DNA of 64,000 nt from positions 1,364,001-1,428,000 of the forward strand of contig JASCOF010000001.1 in the NCBI GenBank assembly GCA_029960065.1, read 5' to 3'. Each line of letters begins with the position of its first letter. Positions within the stretch are counted from its first letter, which is position 1. The position numbers were made by a program, and so were the translations under genes. Source of the stretch: Flavobacteriaceae bacterium PS02336. GTDB lineage: Bacteria; Bacteroidota; Bacteroidia; Flavobacteriales; Flavobacteriaceae. This document shows positions 1 to 8,835 of this stretch, in pieces. The notes under the pieces are model-generated. The model worked only from the letters and a program-made list of their open reading frames with translations, did not search any database and was not told the origin of the DNA.

Positions 1-2
1 GG

Positions 3-185
3 CTGCCGTACATGACTTTTTTTACAGAAGACAGGAGCACCGCTCATCTGGATCTCGATGACAGTGAAATAATGGAGATCCAAATCAAAAACGTTAAAGA
101 GCGCATCAGAGATGTCAGGAAATGGATGGAAGGAGCCGTTGACAGGGAGTATTTGATTGAAAAATATAATAACATTGCTTACTAG
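3..185 (+). CDS. C-terminal end of an unrecognised protein (5' end outside window)
   Basis: An open frame enters from the left edge and stops at TAG 183-185, giving about 60 residues that end in EYLIEKYNNIAY. The segment is charged, with no membrane segment or motif I recognise. The reading frame is the only one of three that stays open over this stretch. The family is unknown; it could be the tail of a cytoplasmic protein cut by the window edge. It is separated by about 80 bases from the acetyltransferase gene on the same strand. Confidence 0.5.
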   Translation: MPYMTFFTEDRSTAHLDLDDSEIMEIQIKNVKERIRDVRKWMEGAVDREYLIEKYNNIAY

Positions 186-268
186 CTTTGCAGGCGTATT
201 GTGGGAACTACTGCACTTAAAAGGCAGTTTAATCTCCTAAGAAGTTTATTTTAAATCAATTAAGCAGT

Positions 269-727
269 ATGAGTTTAAAGTTTAGAAGAGCAGAAGCGCA
301 CGATCTGCCCGAAATCATCAGGCTACTGGCGGATGATGCCCTTGGCCAGAACAGGGAGGACTACCAGATCCCCCTACCTGAAGCTTACTTAAGCGCGTTT
401 GAAAATATATGCGCTGATTCCTCGCAGGAGCTGGTCGCCGTCACTAATAAGGCTGGAGATCTGGTCGGAACCATGCAGCTGAGCTATATCCAGTATCTTA
501 CCTATCAGGGCGGAGTAAGGGCGCAGATAGAGGCGGTCAGGATAAGGAGGGAAGACCGAGGAAAGGGATTCGGAAAGCTTATGTTCGAGTGGGCCATAAA
601 GCGTTCAAAGCAGAAAGGGGCACATGTGGTCCAGCTGACCACAGACAAGAAAAGGCCAGAGGCTTTGAAGTTTTACGAGAGCCTGGGCTTTATGCCGACA
701 CATGAGGGAATGAAGCTTCATATATAA
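269..727 (+). CDS. GNAT family N-acetyltransferase
   Basis: A 152-residue protein of usual single-domain GNAT length. It carries the acetyl-CoA pyrophosphate-binding signature RGKGFGKLM (roughly residues 97-105) preceded by the hydrophobic beta-4 strand, and ends with the family's ALKFYESLGF segment near residue 132-141. These enzymes transfer acetyl from acetyl-CoA to an amine; the substrate cannot be read from sequence. The opening MSLKFRRAEAHDLPEI is typical of stand-alone GNATs, which supports the ATG at 269. It stands alone, with non-coding sequence on both sides, so context gives no substrate clue. Confidence 0.9.
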   Translation: MSLKFRRAEAHDLPEIIRLLADDALGQNREDYQIPLPEAYLSAFENICADSSQELVAVTNKAGDLVGTMQLSYIQYLTYQGGVRAQIEAVRIRREDRGKGFGKLMFEWAIKRSKQKGAHVVQLTTDKKRPEALKFYESLGFMPTHEGMKLHI

Positions 728-813
728 ATATTGCATTGCCGGCATGAAGGCAATTATGTCTTCATTAAGCGGAAGAAAAGAAGAAAAGCAATTTTTTTTT
801 ACCTAATCTGTCG

Positions 814-852
814 AAAATTCAGAATGTCTACAATATTGGGTTGTTACTTTGC
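814..852 (+). promoter_or_regulatory. Regulatory/promoter element, copy D (39-base shared motif)
   Basis: Begins AAAATTCAGAATGTCTACAA and ends near GTTACTTTG. It is nearly the same as elements read on the - strand at 15265-15303 and 20828-20866, and shares its first half with 17487-17511. It points toward DUF6660 and the czc pump genes. The ATTCAGAAT half-site repeated at about 10-11 base spacing is the layout expected for an OmpR-type response regulator, and the terminal ACTTTG resembles a Bacteroidota -7 element. Binding by the two-component regulator at 16676-17350 is inference. Confidence 0.55.
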
Positions 853-865
853 GTAACATAAAATT

Positions 866-937
866 ATGAAGGAATTAATCCTTGCCTTGCAATCTATATA
901 TACGGCAGCGGGTAAGTTTTTAGTTTGCTTACAATGA
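866..937 (+). CDS. Possible 23-residue small ORF downstream of element D
   Basis: ATG 866 opens a 23-codon frame (MKELILALQSIYTAAG...) that stops at TGA 935-937. It lies 13 bases after the conserved promoter-like element, about the spacing seen between that element and the start codon of the LtaS-like gene (18 bases). The peptide is hydrophobic. It could be a leader peptide, a small membrane protein or chance; nothing else supports translation. Confidence 0.25.
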   Translation: MKELILALQSIYTAAGKFLVCLQ

Positions 938-1002
938 GTATTTTACAGTGTAGCGGGTCACTTTGCAATCGGATTGCATAAACTATTTTATACATTTGTC
1001 CC

Positions 1003-1326
1003 ATGAGATGGAAAACAACAATATTATTACTTTACATTCTAGGGCTGCTTGCAGTTCCATGCAGTGATGTATACAATAGCTGTATTTCCTCTAAAACTGC
1101 GAAGAAGGAGCTGTCGCATAATCACAGCAGTGATAATGACGACCACTGCTCGCCATTCTGCCAGTGTTCGTGCTGCAGTGTTTCGGTAATAAAGTTCAGC
1201 TTTAAGATGCCGGACTTTAATCTTCCCCAGCAGCCTATCAGTTCAAGGAATACTTTCCTAAAAGAATGCCAGGTAAATTCAAGCTATACCGGCAGCATCT
1301 GGCAGCCGCCTAAATTTTCCGTTTAG
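1003..1326 (+). CDS. DUF6660-type small Cys/His-rich secreted protein of metal-efflux loci
   Basis: A 107-residue protein. It has an N-terminal hydrophobic stretch (about residues 6-20) consistent with a signal peptide or membrane anchor, then a His/Asp/Cys-rich block (HNHSSDNDDHCSPFCQCSCC, about residues 39-58) able to bind soft or divalent metal ions. Small proteins of this shape commonly sit just upstream of CzcA/CusA pumps in Flavobacteriia, as here, where the pump begins 173 bases later on the same strand. A periplasmic metal-binding role next to the pump is inference. The assignment to DUF6660 is from memory of the family's look. Confidence 0.7.
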   Translation: MRWKTTILLLYILGLLAVPCSDVYNSCISSKTAKKELSHNHSSDNDDHCSPFCQCSCCSVSVIKFSFKMPDFNLPQQPISSRNTFLKECQVNSSYTGSIWQPPKFSV

Positions 1327-1499
1327 ATTTTTTCGTAGTGCGCATACCGCGTAAAGTGATTTCCGGCAGGCATCTAATGTCCTGCAGGGATTGACAGTGC
1401 TTTTCCGTAACCATTCGGAATGCCCGTGCGCACTTCATACTTTCCCCATACAGCTATGGGTGAACAGTCTATTTTCTAAACGTTAAAATTAAATGCATA

Positions 1500-4400
1500 G
1501 TGTTAGATAGTATAATTAAATTCAGTATTAAAAACAAAATCATTATTGGCCTAATGACTTTGGTCCTCATATTATGGGGCTCATGGAGCGCAACCAAACT
1601 GCCCATAGATGCCGTTCCTGACATCACAAACAATCAGGTTCAGATTTTCACAAGCTGTCCTACGCTTGCAGGCCAGGAGGTTGAGCAGCTGGTGACATTT
1701 CCAATTGAGCAGAGCATTGCCACTGTTCCAAAAATCCAGGAAATCAGAAGCATATCAAGATTCGGGCTTTCGGTAATTACCGTTGTGTTCGATGATGAAA
1801 CGGATATCTACTTTGCCAGACAGCTTATCAGCGAAAGATTAAAGGAGGCAACCGACAGAATCCCCCAGGGGATAGGAACTCCGGAAATGGCTCCCGTGAG
1901 CACGGGTCTGGGCGAGGTGTACCAGTATATAATCCATCCTAAAAAAGGAAGCAAGAATAAGTATAATGCCAAAGACCTGCGCACGATGCAGGACTGGATT
2001 GTGGCAAGACAGCTCTACGGAACACCCGGCATTGCAGAGGTAAACAGTTTCGGCGGCGAGCTGAAGCAGTACGAGGTTGCCGTTAACCCGGAAAGGCTCC
2101 GCGCCATGGGGGTAAGCATCCCGGACATCTTTACGGCACTTCAGAAAAACAACCAGAATACCGGAGGAGCATATATCGATAAAAAACCAAATGCCTACTT
2201 TATCAGAGGCATAGGTCTTGTGACTTCGTTGGACGACGTCAAAAAGATCGTGGTTAAAAATACAGGAGCCGCTCCGATCTATGTGAGCGATGTTGCCGAA
2301 GTGAGATTCGGAAAAGCTGTGCGCTACGGTGCCCTGACCTATAATGGGGAGGTTGATGCCGTTGGGGGCGTTGTGATGATGCTGAAGGGAGAAAACAGCA
2401 ATGAGGTGGTGAAACGCATCAAAGAGAAACTGCCTACGATCCAGAAATCGCTTCCTGCCGATATTGTAATCGAGCCGTATCTTGACCGTACGGATCTTGT
2501 GGGCCGTGCGATCAGCACCGTTGAGAAGAACCTTGTTGAGGGAGCCCTGATCGTAATTTTTGTACTGGTTTTATTCCTTGGAAATTTCCGTGCCGGGCTT
2601 ATCGTGGCATCTGCCATCCCTCTGGCCATGCTTTTTGCTCTCGGGCTTATGAATGTATTCGGGGTGAGCGCCAATCTGATGTCGCTTGGAGCAATTGATT
2701 TTGGTCTGATTGTCGACGGTGCGGTCATCGTTGTGGAAGCTACGCTGCATCATCTGGCCATGCGCAAGTCGCTGAACAGCCTGACGCAGGAGGAGATGGA
2801 CGACGAAGTTTTCGAGTCGGCATCCAAAATACGTACAAGCGCGGCCTTTGGAGAAATTATCATTTTAATTGTATATATCCCGATTCTTACCCTTGTGGGC
2901 GTTGAGGGGAAAATGTTCCGTCCGATGGCACAGACCGTAGGATTCGCAATCTTTGGAGCCCTGATATTGTCTCTGACCTACATCCCGATGATGTGCGCGC
3001 TGTTCTTGTCTAAAAAGCCGCAGCACAAGGAGACCTTCAGCGATAAGATGATGAACAGAATCCAGAATATCTACCAGCCGCTGCTTGCCAAAGTAATTGA
3101 AATTAAATATGTTATTGTTGGAGCAACTGGCGTTGTATTCCTTGCCGCTATATTCTGCTTTACAAGAATGGGAGGAGAGTTCATCCCGCAGCTGCAGGAA
3201 GGGGATTATGCATTCCACTGCATCCTGCCGCAGGGAAGTTCGCTGAACCAGAGCATCGAGACCTCAATGCAGGCTTCTAGGATCATCAAGCAGTTTGACG
3301 AAGTCAAAATGGTGGTCGGAAAAACCGGTGCTGCAGAGGTTCCCACAGACCCGATGCCACCTGAGGCTACCGATCTGATGGTTGTGCTAAAACCTCAGAA
3401 AGAATGGAAATCGGGCAGGAATTATGCCGAACTAGCAGATGCGATAATGGAAAAGCTTGAAGTGATTCCCGGGGTTTTCTTTGAGAAGAACCAGCCGATC
3501 CAGATGCGTTTCAACGAGCTTATGACCGGTATCAGGCAGGATGTTGCCGTAAAGATATTCGGGGAGAATCTCGATACGCTTTCACAGTATGCCAAGGAGG
3601 TCGGACAGGTTATCCAGAGCGTCCCGGGAGCAACCTCGCCGCAGATTGAAAGGGTGAGCGGCCTTCCGCAGATCAATATAGAATATGACAGGACCAGAAT
3701 TGCCAATTACGGGCTTACCATCGAAGATGTAAATGACGTTGTCAGCACCGCATTTGCAGGAAAAAGCACCGGACAGGTTTATGAAAACGAAAGACGTTTC
3801 GACCTTGTTGTGCGTCTTGACAGCGTGCACAGAAGCAGCATAGACGATGTCAGCAACCTTATGATTCCAACCAACACGGGAGTCCAGGTGCCTTTGTCGC
3901 AGGTTGCTAAAATCGACTATAAACTTGGGCCTGCACAGATCAGCAGGGAAGCCGGCAAGAGAAGGATTGTGATCGGATTCAATGTCAAGGGCCGAGATGT
4001 GCAGAGCGTAGTGCAGGACATCCAGAAAAAGCTTTCTGAAAAAGTGCAGCTGCCTCCGGGGTATTACTTTACCTATGGAGGACAGTTCGAGAACCTTCAG
4101 GCGGCCAGCGCAAGGCTTATGATTGCGGTGCCGGTGTCGCTTCTATTGATTTTTGGGCTGCTTTATTTCACATTCCGTTCATTTAAGCAGGCTATGCTGA
4201 TCTTTACTGCAATACCTATGAGTGCAATTGGGGGGATTTTTGCCCTAATGCTCAGAGGGATGCCGTTCAGCATCAGTGCCGGAATCGGGTTTATTGCATT
4301 GTTCGGGGTGGCGGTTCTGAATGGAATCGTGCTTATCGGAACATTCAACCAGCTTGAAAAAGAGGGTATGAGCAACATTTTTGAAAGGGTAAAAGAGGGC

Positions 4401-5816
4401 ACCATCACAAGGCTTCGTCCCGTGCTTATGACCGCTATGGTGGCATCGCTGGGATTCCTGCCGATGGCTATCAGCAGCAGCGCCGGAGCAGAGGTGCAGA
4501 AGCCGCTTGCCACCGTTGTAATCGGAGGTCTGGTAACTGCCACGTTCCTAACGCTTTTTGTCCTTCCCCTTCTTTATATCATTTTTAATACAAAGTTTGA
4601 CTTTAAAGGAAAATTTAAATTGAGAAACACAACTGCCATTATTATATTGTTTATCGCGGGTCTCGGCTCTGCAAATGCGCAGCAGAGAATCCCGATTGAG
4701 AGGGCTGTCGAAACCGCACTGCAGAGCAACCAGCAGCTGGACATCAATAAATCTGAAATCCAGGCTGCCGGGCTGAATGTAAAAACGGCCGTTGATATCC
4801 CTAAAACAGGCGTTTTCGCTGAGAATGAGGATTTGAGGCCGTCGGACAGGACAGGGATTCTGAAAATCGGAATCTCACAGAGTTTTGCGTGGCCGGGCCT
4901 ATATGCAGCCAGAAAAAGCTATTTCAAGAACCAGCTGCAGTACAGCCAGCTTAATACAGCGCTTTTGAACGCAACGATCAAAAGGGATGTGCGCACTGCC
5001 TATTACAAGCTCTGGTACCTTCAGGACAAACAGCTGCTGTACAAGCGTCTGGACAGCATCTATACGCAGCTTTCCAAAACTGCCGAGGTGCGTCTTAAGG
5101 CCGGTGATGTGGCGCAGCTGGACAAGATTGCGGCCGAGGCCAAACTTCTGGAACTAAAGGCCTTTTCGGACCAGAACAGGAAAGACATGAGCGTGCAGCA
5201 GCAGCAGCTGATGATGCTCATGAACCTGAACGAATGGCTGCTTCCGGTGGAAGCTCCGCTGGGCAAAGCGGAAGTCAGCTTGTCTGAGGGCGGGGGACTG
5301 CATCCTCTGCTTACCCTTCAGGAGCAGAATGTGAAGATTGCCTCGTCAAATATTTCGGTAATCAGAAACAGCAACATGCCTGAGCTGTCGGGAAGAGTCT
5401 TCAGCCAGAGGCTTTATGGGCTGGATGATCCATATACGGGATTTTCGGCCACTGCATCATTTCCGCTTTTCGGAGCCGTATCTGCCCATAACAAGGTAAA
5501 GGCGGCAAAGGCGGAAAAGGAAGTGCAGGAAAAGAATCTTGCCTACCAGACCCAGCTTCTGGCTACGCAGAAGAATTCTTCTGCCGCAGAGATTGAAAAA
5601 AACCTGTCGTTGCTTAATTTCTATGAGACTTCAGGGCTTAAGCAGGCAGAGGACATCATCAAAGCTTCGACACTGAGCTACCGCTCGGGGGAGATCAGTT
5701 TTGCCGAGCTTGGTCAGTTTCTGACCCAGGCAGTGGGAATCCGCCAGAATTATCTTGATGTATTGAACCAGTATAACCTTTCTGCAGTGCAGTTTGACTA
5801 TTTCAACAATAAATAA
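1500..5816 (+). CDS. czcA: Heavy-metal RND efflux pump (CzcA type) with C-terminal TolC-like outer-membrane domain
   Basis: A 1438-residue fusion. Residues 1 to about 1035 form a complete HME-RND inner-membrane pump: an N-terminal membrane helix, porter domains and two blocks of membrane helices. TM4 carries D400, D406 and E413 in DFGLIVDGAVIVVE, the proton-relay triad of the Co/Zn/Cd exporter CzcA. From about 1040 a signal-peptide-like stretch (TTAIIILFIAGLGSANAQQ) leads into a TolC/CzcC-like coiled-coil outer-membrane factor of about 390 residues. Separate czcA and czcC genes are usual in Proteobacteria; this fusion is known in Bacteroidota. The start is GTG at 1500; a nearby ATG is out of frame. 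With the adaptor gene 65 bases downstream it would form a proton-driven tripartite metal exporter. Confidence 0.93.
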   Translation: MLDSIIKFSIKNKIIIGLMTLVLILWGSWSATKLPIDAVPDITNNQVQIFTSCPTLAGQEVEQLVTFPIEQSIATVPKIQEIRSISRFGLSVITVVFDDETDIYFARQLISERLKEATDRIPQGIGTPEMAPVSTGLGEVYQYIIHPKKGSKNKYNAKDLRTMQDWIVARQLYGTPGIAEVNSFGGELKQYEVAVNPERLRAMGVSIPDIFTALQKNNQNTGGAYIDKKPNAYFIRGIGLVTSLDDVKKIVVKNTGAAPIYVSDVAEVRFGKAVRYGALTYNGEVDAVGGVVMMLKGENSNEVVKRIKEKLPTIQKSLPADIVIEPYLDRTDLVGRAISTVEKNLVEGALIVIFVLVLFLGNFRAGLIVASAIPLAMLFALGLMNVFGVSANLMSLGAIDFGLIVDGAVIVVEATLHHLAMRKSLNSLTQEEMDDEVFESASKIRTSAAFGEIIILIVYIPILTLVGVEGKMFRPMAQTVGFAIFGALILSLTYIPMMCALFLSKKPQHKETFSDKMMNRIQNIYQPLLAKVIEIKYVIVGATGVVFLAAIFCFTRMGGEFIPQLQEGDYAFHCILPQGSSLNQSIETSMQASRIIKQFDEVKMVVGKTGAAEVPTDPMPPEATDLMVVLKPQKEWKSGRNYAELADAIMEKLEVIPGVFFEKNQPIQMRFNELMTGIRQDVAVKIFGENLDTLSQYAKEVGQVIQSVPGATSPQIERVSGLPQINIEYDRTRIANYGLTIEDVNDVVSTAFAGKSTGQVYENERRFDLVVRLDSVHRSSIDDVSNLMIPTNTGVQVPLSQVAKIDYKLGPAQISREAGKRRIVIGFNVKGRDVQSVVQDIQKKLSEKVQLPPGYYFTYGGQFENLQAASARLMIAVPVSLLLIFGLLYFTFRSFKQAMLIFTAIPMSAIGGIFALMLRGMPFSISAGIGFIALFGVAVLNGIVLIGTFNQLEKEGMSNIFERVKEGTITRLRPVLMTAMVASLGFLPMAISSSAGAEVQKPLATVVIGGLVTATFLTLFVLPLLYIIFNTKFDFKGKFKLRNTTAIIILFIAGLGSANAQQRIPIERAVETALQSNQQLDINKSEIQAAGLNVKTAVDIPKTGVFAENEDLRPSDRTGILKIGISQSFAWPGLYAARKSYFKNQLQYSQLNTALLNATIKRDVRTAYYKLWYLQDKQLLYKRLDSIYTQLSKTAEVRLKAGDVAQLDKIAAEAKLLELKAFSDQNRKDMSVQQQQLMMLMNLNEWLLPVEAPLGKAEVSLSEGGGLHPLLTLQEQNVKIASSNISVIRNSNMPELSGRVFSQRLYGLDDPYTGFSATASFPLFGAVSAHNKVKAAKAEKEVQEKNLAYQTQLLATQKNSSAAEIEKNLSLLNFYETSGLKQAEDIIKASTLSYRSGEISFAELGQFLTQAVGIRQNYLDVLNQYNLSAVQFDYFNNK

Positions 5817-5828
5817 ATAATATAACAG

Positions 5829-5858
5829 CCTGTGGGACAGGTACATTCTTCCCACAGG
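5829..5858 (+). terminator. Intergenic hairpin between pump and adaptor genes
   Basis: A perfect 8-base stem CCTGTGGG / CCCACAGG with a 14-base loop sits in the 65-base gap, followed by an AT-rich but not pure-T run. It could be a weak terminator that lowers adaptor expression, or an mRNA-stability hairpin. Confidence 0.45.
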
Positions 5859-5881
5859 ATAATTTTAAATATAGAGCATAG

Positions 5882-7171
5882 ATGAAACTCAAAATCCAAT
5901 TATTAATCGCGGCCGCTGCAATCTTCTCGCTTGCAGGCTGCGGACAAAAAAGCAATGAAAGCGAAACTGGAGCTAAAACCGAAAAGGCCGAGGGAGCAAA
6001 AGAAGAGGAGCACGGCGAGGAGGAAGCTGCCACAATTGCGGTGCTGACCAAGGAGCAGATGAACTCTGTAGGGGTTGAGCTGGGCACTATCGAGAACAAG
6101 AACCTGACCGCAGCCATTAAAGTCAACGGCGCGTTAAGGGTTCCCAACAATAACAAGGCCAATGCCACCTCTCTGTACGGAGGCGTGATCAAGACCCTTA
6201 AAGTGCAGCTGGGCGACCAGGTGCGCAAGGGCCAGGTGATTGCCACTATCGAGAACCCGCAGTTTGTGCAGCAGCAGGAGGAGTATATCACCATCAACAG
6301 CCGCATCACCAATGCGGAGCAGGAGCTGCAGCGCCAGAAAGACCTTCAGGCGGGCAATGCCGGAGCCTTAAAAAATCTTCAGAATGCCACTGCCGAGGTA
6401 AGTGCGCTGCGCGCCCGCAAGGCTTCGCTGGCCAAGCAGATCCAGCTTATGGGGATCAATCCGGCAGCGATCACCCCTTCGAATTTAAGAGCGGCATTAA
6501 CGGTTACAAGTCCGGTTACCGGCACGGTAAGTGCGGAATTTGCGAAGATCGGAAGCTATGTTGACGTTTCATCTCCTGTTGTGGAGATAGTGGACAACCA
6601 GCTGATCCATCTTGACCTTCAGGTTTTCGAGAAGGATCTTCCCAAGGTAAAGGTGGGGCAGAGCGTAAGCTTCACCCTGACCAATAACCCGGCGGTTTCC
6701 TACACGGCTAAGGTGTTCAATATAGGGTCATCTTTTGAGAACCAGAGCAAGAGCGTTGCAGTGCACTGTACGGTTACGGGCAGCAAGACCGGGCTTATCG
6801 ACGGAATGAATATCACTGCCCTTGTAGGGGTGGGCACTGCACTTACAGCAGCAGTTCCCAATGATGCCATTGCTGAGGCGGACGGTAAATTCTACATTTT
6901 CGTGAAAACGGACAAGAAACCCGAGGAGCATGAGGAGTCGGAAGCTGAGGGAGGCGCCGACGAGGGGGAAAAGCACAGTGCCGAAGAGGAGAAGAAAATC
7001 GATGCGGCAAGCATGAATTTTGAAAAAGTGGAGGTCACCAAAGGGGTTTCAGAAGTGGGCTATACGGCAGTTACGCCGGTTAAGGAAATACCTGCCGGAT
7101 CGCAGATTGTGACCAAAGGAACCTTTTTTGTAAATGCCAAACTGAGCAATTCGGGAGGCCACGAGCATTAA
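5882..7171 (+). CDS. czcB: RND efflux periplasmic adaptor subunit (CzcB/CusB-like lipoprotein)
   Basis: A 429-residue membrane-fusion protein. The N-terminus is a lipoprotein signal with lipobox LAGC and lipidation Cys20. Next come an acidic/His segment (about 30-50), the first lipoyl half-motif around GDQVRKGQVIATIENPQ, a coiled-coil hairpin, the second lipoyl half and beta-barrel domains. A Glu/His-rich insertion lies near residues 345-375 (HEESEAEGGADEGEKHSAEE), typical of metal-handling adaptors. It links the CzcA pump domain to the TolC domain, and both are encoded in the gene just upstream. The closing GHEH may add a metal ligand. The metal is probably Zn/Co/Cd, by analogy with the pump. 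Confidence 0.92.
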   Translation: MKLKIQLLIAAAAIFSLAGCGQKSNESETGAKTEKAEGAKEEEHGEEEAATIAVLTKEQMNSVGVELGTIENKNLTAAIKVNGALRVPNNNKANATSLYGGVIKTLKVQLGDQVRKGQVIATIENPQFVQQQEEYITINSRITNAEQELQRQKDLQAGNAGALKNLQNATAEVSALRARKASLAKQIQLMGINPAAITPSNLRAALTVTSPVTGTVSAEFAKIGSYVDVSSPVVEIVDNQLIHLDLQVFEKDLPKVKVGQSVSFTLTNNPAVSYTAKVFNIGSSFENQSKSVAVHCTVTGSKTGLIDGMNITALVGVGTALTAAVPNDAIAEADGKFYIFVKTDKKPEEHEESEAEGGADEGEKHSAEEEKKIDAASMNFEKVEVTKGVSEVGYTAVTPVKEIPAGSQIVTKGTFFVNAKLSNSGGHEH

Positions 7172-7184
7172 GAAATTGAAGGAT

Positions 7185-7297
7185 TTAATGCAGGTTCCTG
7201 TTCGACAGCGTGTGTTTGCCTGTGATTAACCCGGATAATTGGAGACCCTCCCCCTTGGTCTTTAATTGATGGTCTCGAACGGGGAAACCTGCATTAA
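7185..7297. repeat. Long inverted-repeat element between czcB and the Fur-family gene
   Basis: TTAATGCAGGTT (7185-7196) is matched exactly by AACCTGCATTAA (7286-7297). Inside is a second stem GAGACC (7242-7247) / GGTCTC (7271-7276). No ORF crosses it. The shape fits a small MITE-like element or a structured RNA or terminator region ending the efflux operon. Confidence 0.45.
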
Positions 7298-7450
7298 TTT
7301 AAAAAATGCCGGCAGTCAGGGCCGATTATCAAGTATCTGCCTGCTGAAAAGTGAATCCGAATGCTGAATTTAAAAATAAGCTTCGTAAATTTACTGTAAC
7401 TGCCCAGCCGATAGGCCTTGCTGCCGGTTTATTTTTAATGTAAAAATTAT

Positions 7451-7867
7451 ATGAAGAAAACAACGGAAGAAGCCTTTAACAGCAAGAACATACGCCTGAC
7501 CACGATGCGTATCCTGATCTATGAGTACATGCAGACGCTGAGTGAGGCTCTGTCTCTGGCCGATATCGAGAAATATTTCCATAAGGCCGACAAGGTGACC
7601 ATCTACAGGACGCTCCAGACTTTTCTGGAAAAAGGCCTCGTGCATAAGATCATGGATGAAAACCAGGCCAGGTACCGCTTATGCGCAGATTCATGCGAGC
7701 AGGAAGAGCATAACGACAGGCATCTGCATTTCTACTGCAGGAAGTGCGGGCAGACCACCTGCAGGGAGGAGATCATTCTTCCCGAAAGCCTGACAGGCAG
7801 CCTTCGGATCGACGAGATCCAGATTCTGGCCAAAGGAATCTGCGAGAAGTGCCTCACTGCATCATAA
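7451..7867 (+). CDS. Fur-family metalloregulator (Zur/Fur-like)
   Basis: A 138-residue protein of normal Fur length. The N-terminal winged helix includes the DNA-reading helix DKVTIYRTLQTFLEKGLV (about 47-64). The C-terminal half has the family's metal sites: HLHFYCRKCGQTTC (His91, His93, Cys96, Cys99) and a second CxxC at 131-134 (CEKC), the pair that forms the structural zinc site in many Fur/Zur proteins. Location between a Czc-type pump and a P1B ATPase suggests control of zinc or another divalent metal, but Fur, Zur and peroxide-sensing members cannot be separated by eye. No obvious Fur box was found nearby. Confidence 0.88.
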   Translation: MKKTTEEAFNSKNIRLTTMRILIYEYMQTLSEALSLADIEKYFHKADKVTIYRTLQTFLEKGLVHKIMDENQARYRLCADSCEQEEHNDRHLHFYCRKCGQTTCREEIILPESLTGSLRIDEIQILAKGICEKCLTAS

Positions 7868-7921
7868 TTCAAATCAGATAATTGTGAACAAAGGATAATT
7901 GTAAAATTTTAATTTTAAGCT

Positions 7922-8803
7922 ATGCTGTTAAACCGCAGAATATCAGTGCTGTACTTTGTGAGGGAAATAAGATCCCAGATTATTCTCATTGTCATTTTTG
8001 CCGCTGCAATCGGCATGCTGGATATGCTTCCCGTTTTCAGGAAAGTATCCCTTCCGCTCAGCATTCCGGCTCTTGTCGGAACCGCAGTCTCGCTGCTGCT
8101 GGCCTTCAGGACTGCGCAGTCCTACGAGAGGTGGTGGGAAGCCAGAATGGTATGGGGTGCGATTGTAAACGATTCGCGCACCCTTGTCAGACAGGTGATG
8201 CAGGCCGCATCCAAAGAAAACAGCCAGATTGCAGACCAGTTTGCCGAAAGGCAGATCATATGGGTGTATGCCCTTGGAGAAGCGCTGCGCCGCCAGCCCT
8301 TCAGCCCGAAGGTGGAGGCCTATCTGAAGTTCCATAAAATTACCGGGACAAACATCCCCAATGCCCTGCTGGACAGGCATTCGCAGGGCGCTGCCGAAAT
8401 GGAGCAGAAAGGGATCATAACGGATTTCAAGACCGTGCAGCTCAATGAAACCATTTCACGGCTCTGCGACCATATGGGAAAATGCGAACGGATCAAAAAT
8501 ACGGTCTTTCCAAAGTCATACAGCCTTCTGGTGCACACGCTGATCTATGTTTTTGCGGCCATACTGCCCTTCGGGCTCGAGGATTCCCAGCTGGCGGTTG
8601 AACTGCTGCTTACCATCCTGATTCCGCTGCTGTTCATTGCGATCGAATCAACTGCCATCATCATGCAGGATCCTTTTGAGAACACGCCTGTGGATACGCC
8701 GATGACTTCGCTGGCACAGACCATTGAGATCAATCTCCTTGAGATGACCGGCGCGAAGGATATTCCCGTAAAACCTAAGAACAGCCTTTATTATGAAATG
8801 TAG
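7922..8803 (+). CDS. Bestrophin family ion-channel protein
   Basis: A 293-residue membrane protein with the bacterial bestrophin (UPF0187) signature FRTAQSYERWWEARMVWG at about residues 62-79, four hydrophobic segments (about 20-37, 50-62, 200-218, 228-245), and the family's conserved C-terminal DPFENTPVDTPM (about 250-261). Bacterial bestrophins form pentameric channels, and a Klebsiella homologue conducts cations; the ion here is unknown. It follows the Fur-family gene by 54 bases and precedes an MgtC-like gene by 32, so it is probably co-transcribed with them in a metal-homeostasis unit. Confidence 0.9.
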   Translation: MLLNRRISVLYFVREIRSQIILIVIFAAAIGMLDMLPVFRKVSLPLSIPALVGTAVSLLLAFRTAQSYERWWEARMVWGAIVNDSRTLVRQVMQAASKENSQIADQFAERQIIWVYALGEALRRQPFSPKVEAYLKFHKITGTNIPNALLDRHSQGAAEMEQKGIITDFKTVQLNETISRLCDHMGKCERIKNTVFPKSYSLLVHTLIYVFAAILPFGLEDSQLAVELLLTILIPLLFIAIESTAIIMQDPFENTPVDTPMTSLAQTIEINLLEMTGAKDIPVKPKNSLYYEM

Positions 8804-8835
8804 CAATTGGGCTTTCTGCCAAAAATCAGAATCCA

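Noticed and set aside
991..998. TACATTTG as promoter -7 for DUF6660
   Set aside because: It matches the consensus, but TTG lies 14 or 25 bases away and the start codon is only 5 bases later; the spacing does not fit.
7185..7297. tRNA gene in the structured gap after czcB
   Set aside because: No acceptor stem with CCA position, anticodon loop or TTCGANNC arm could be fitted; the inverted repeats are spaced too widely.
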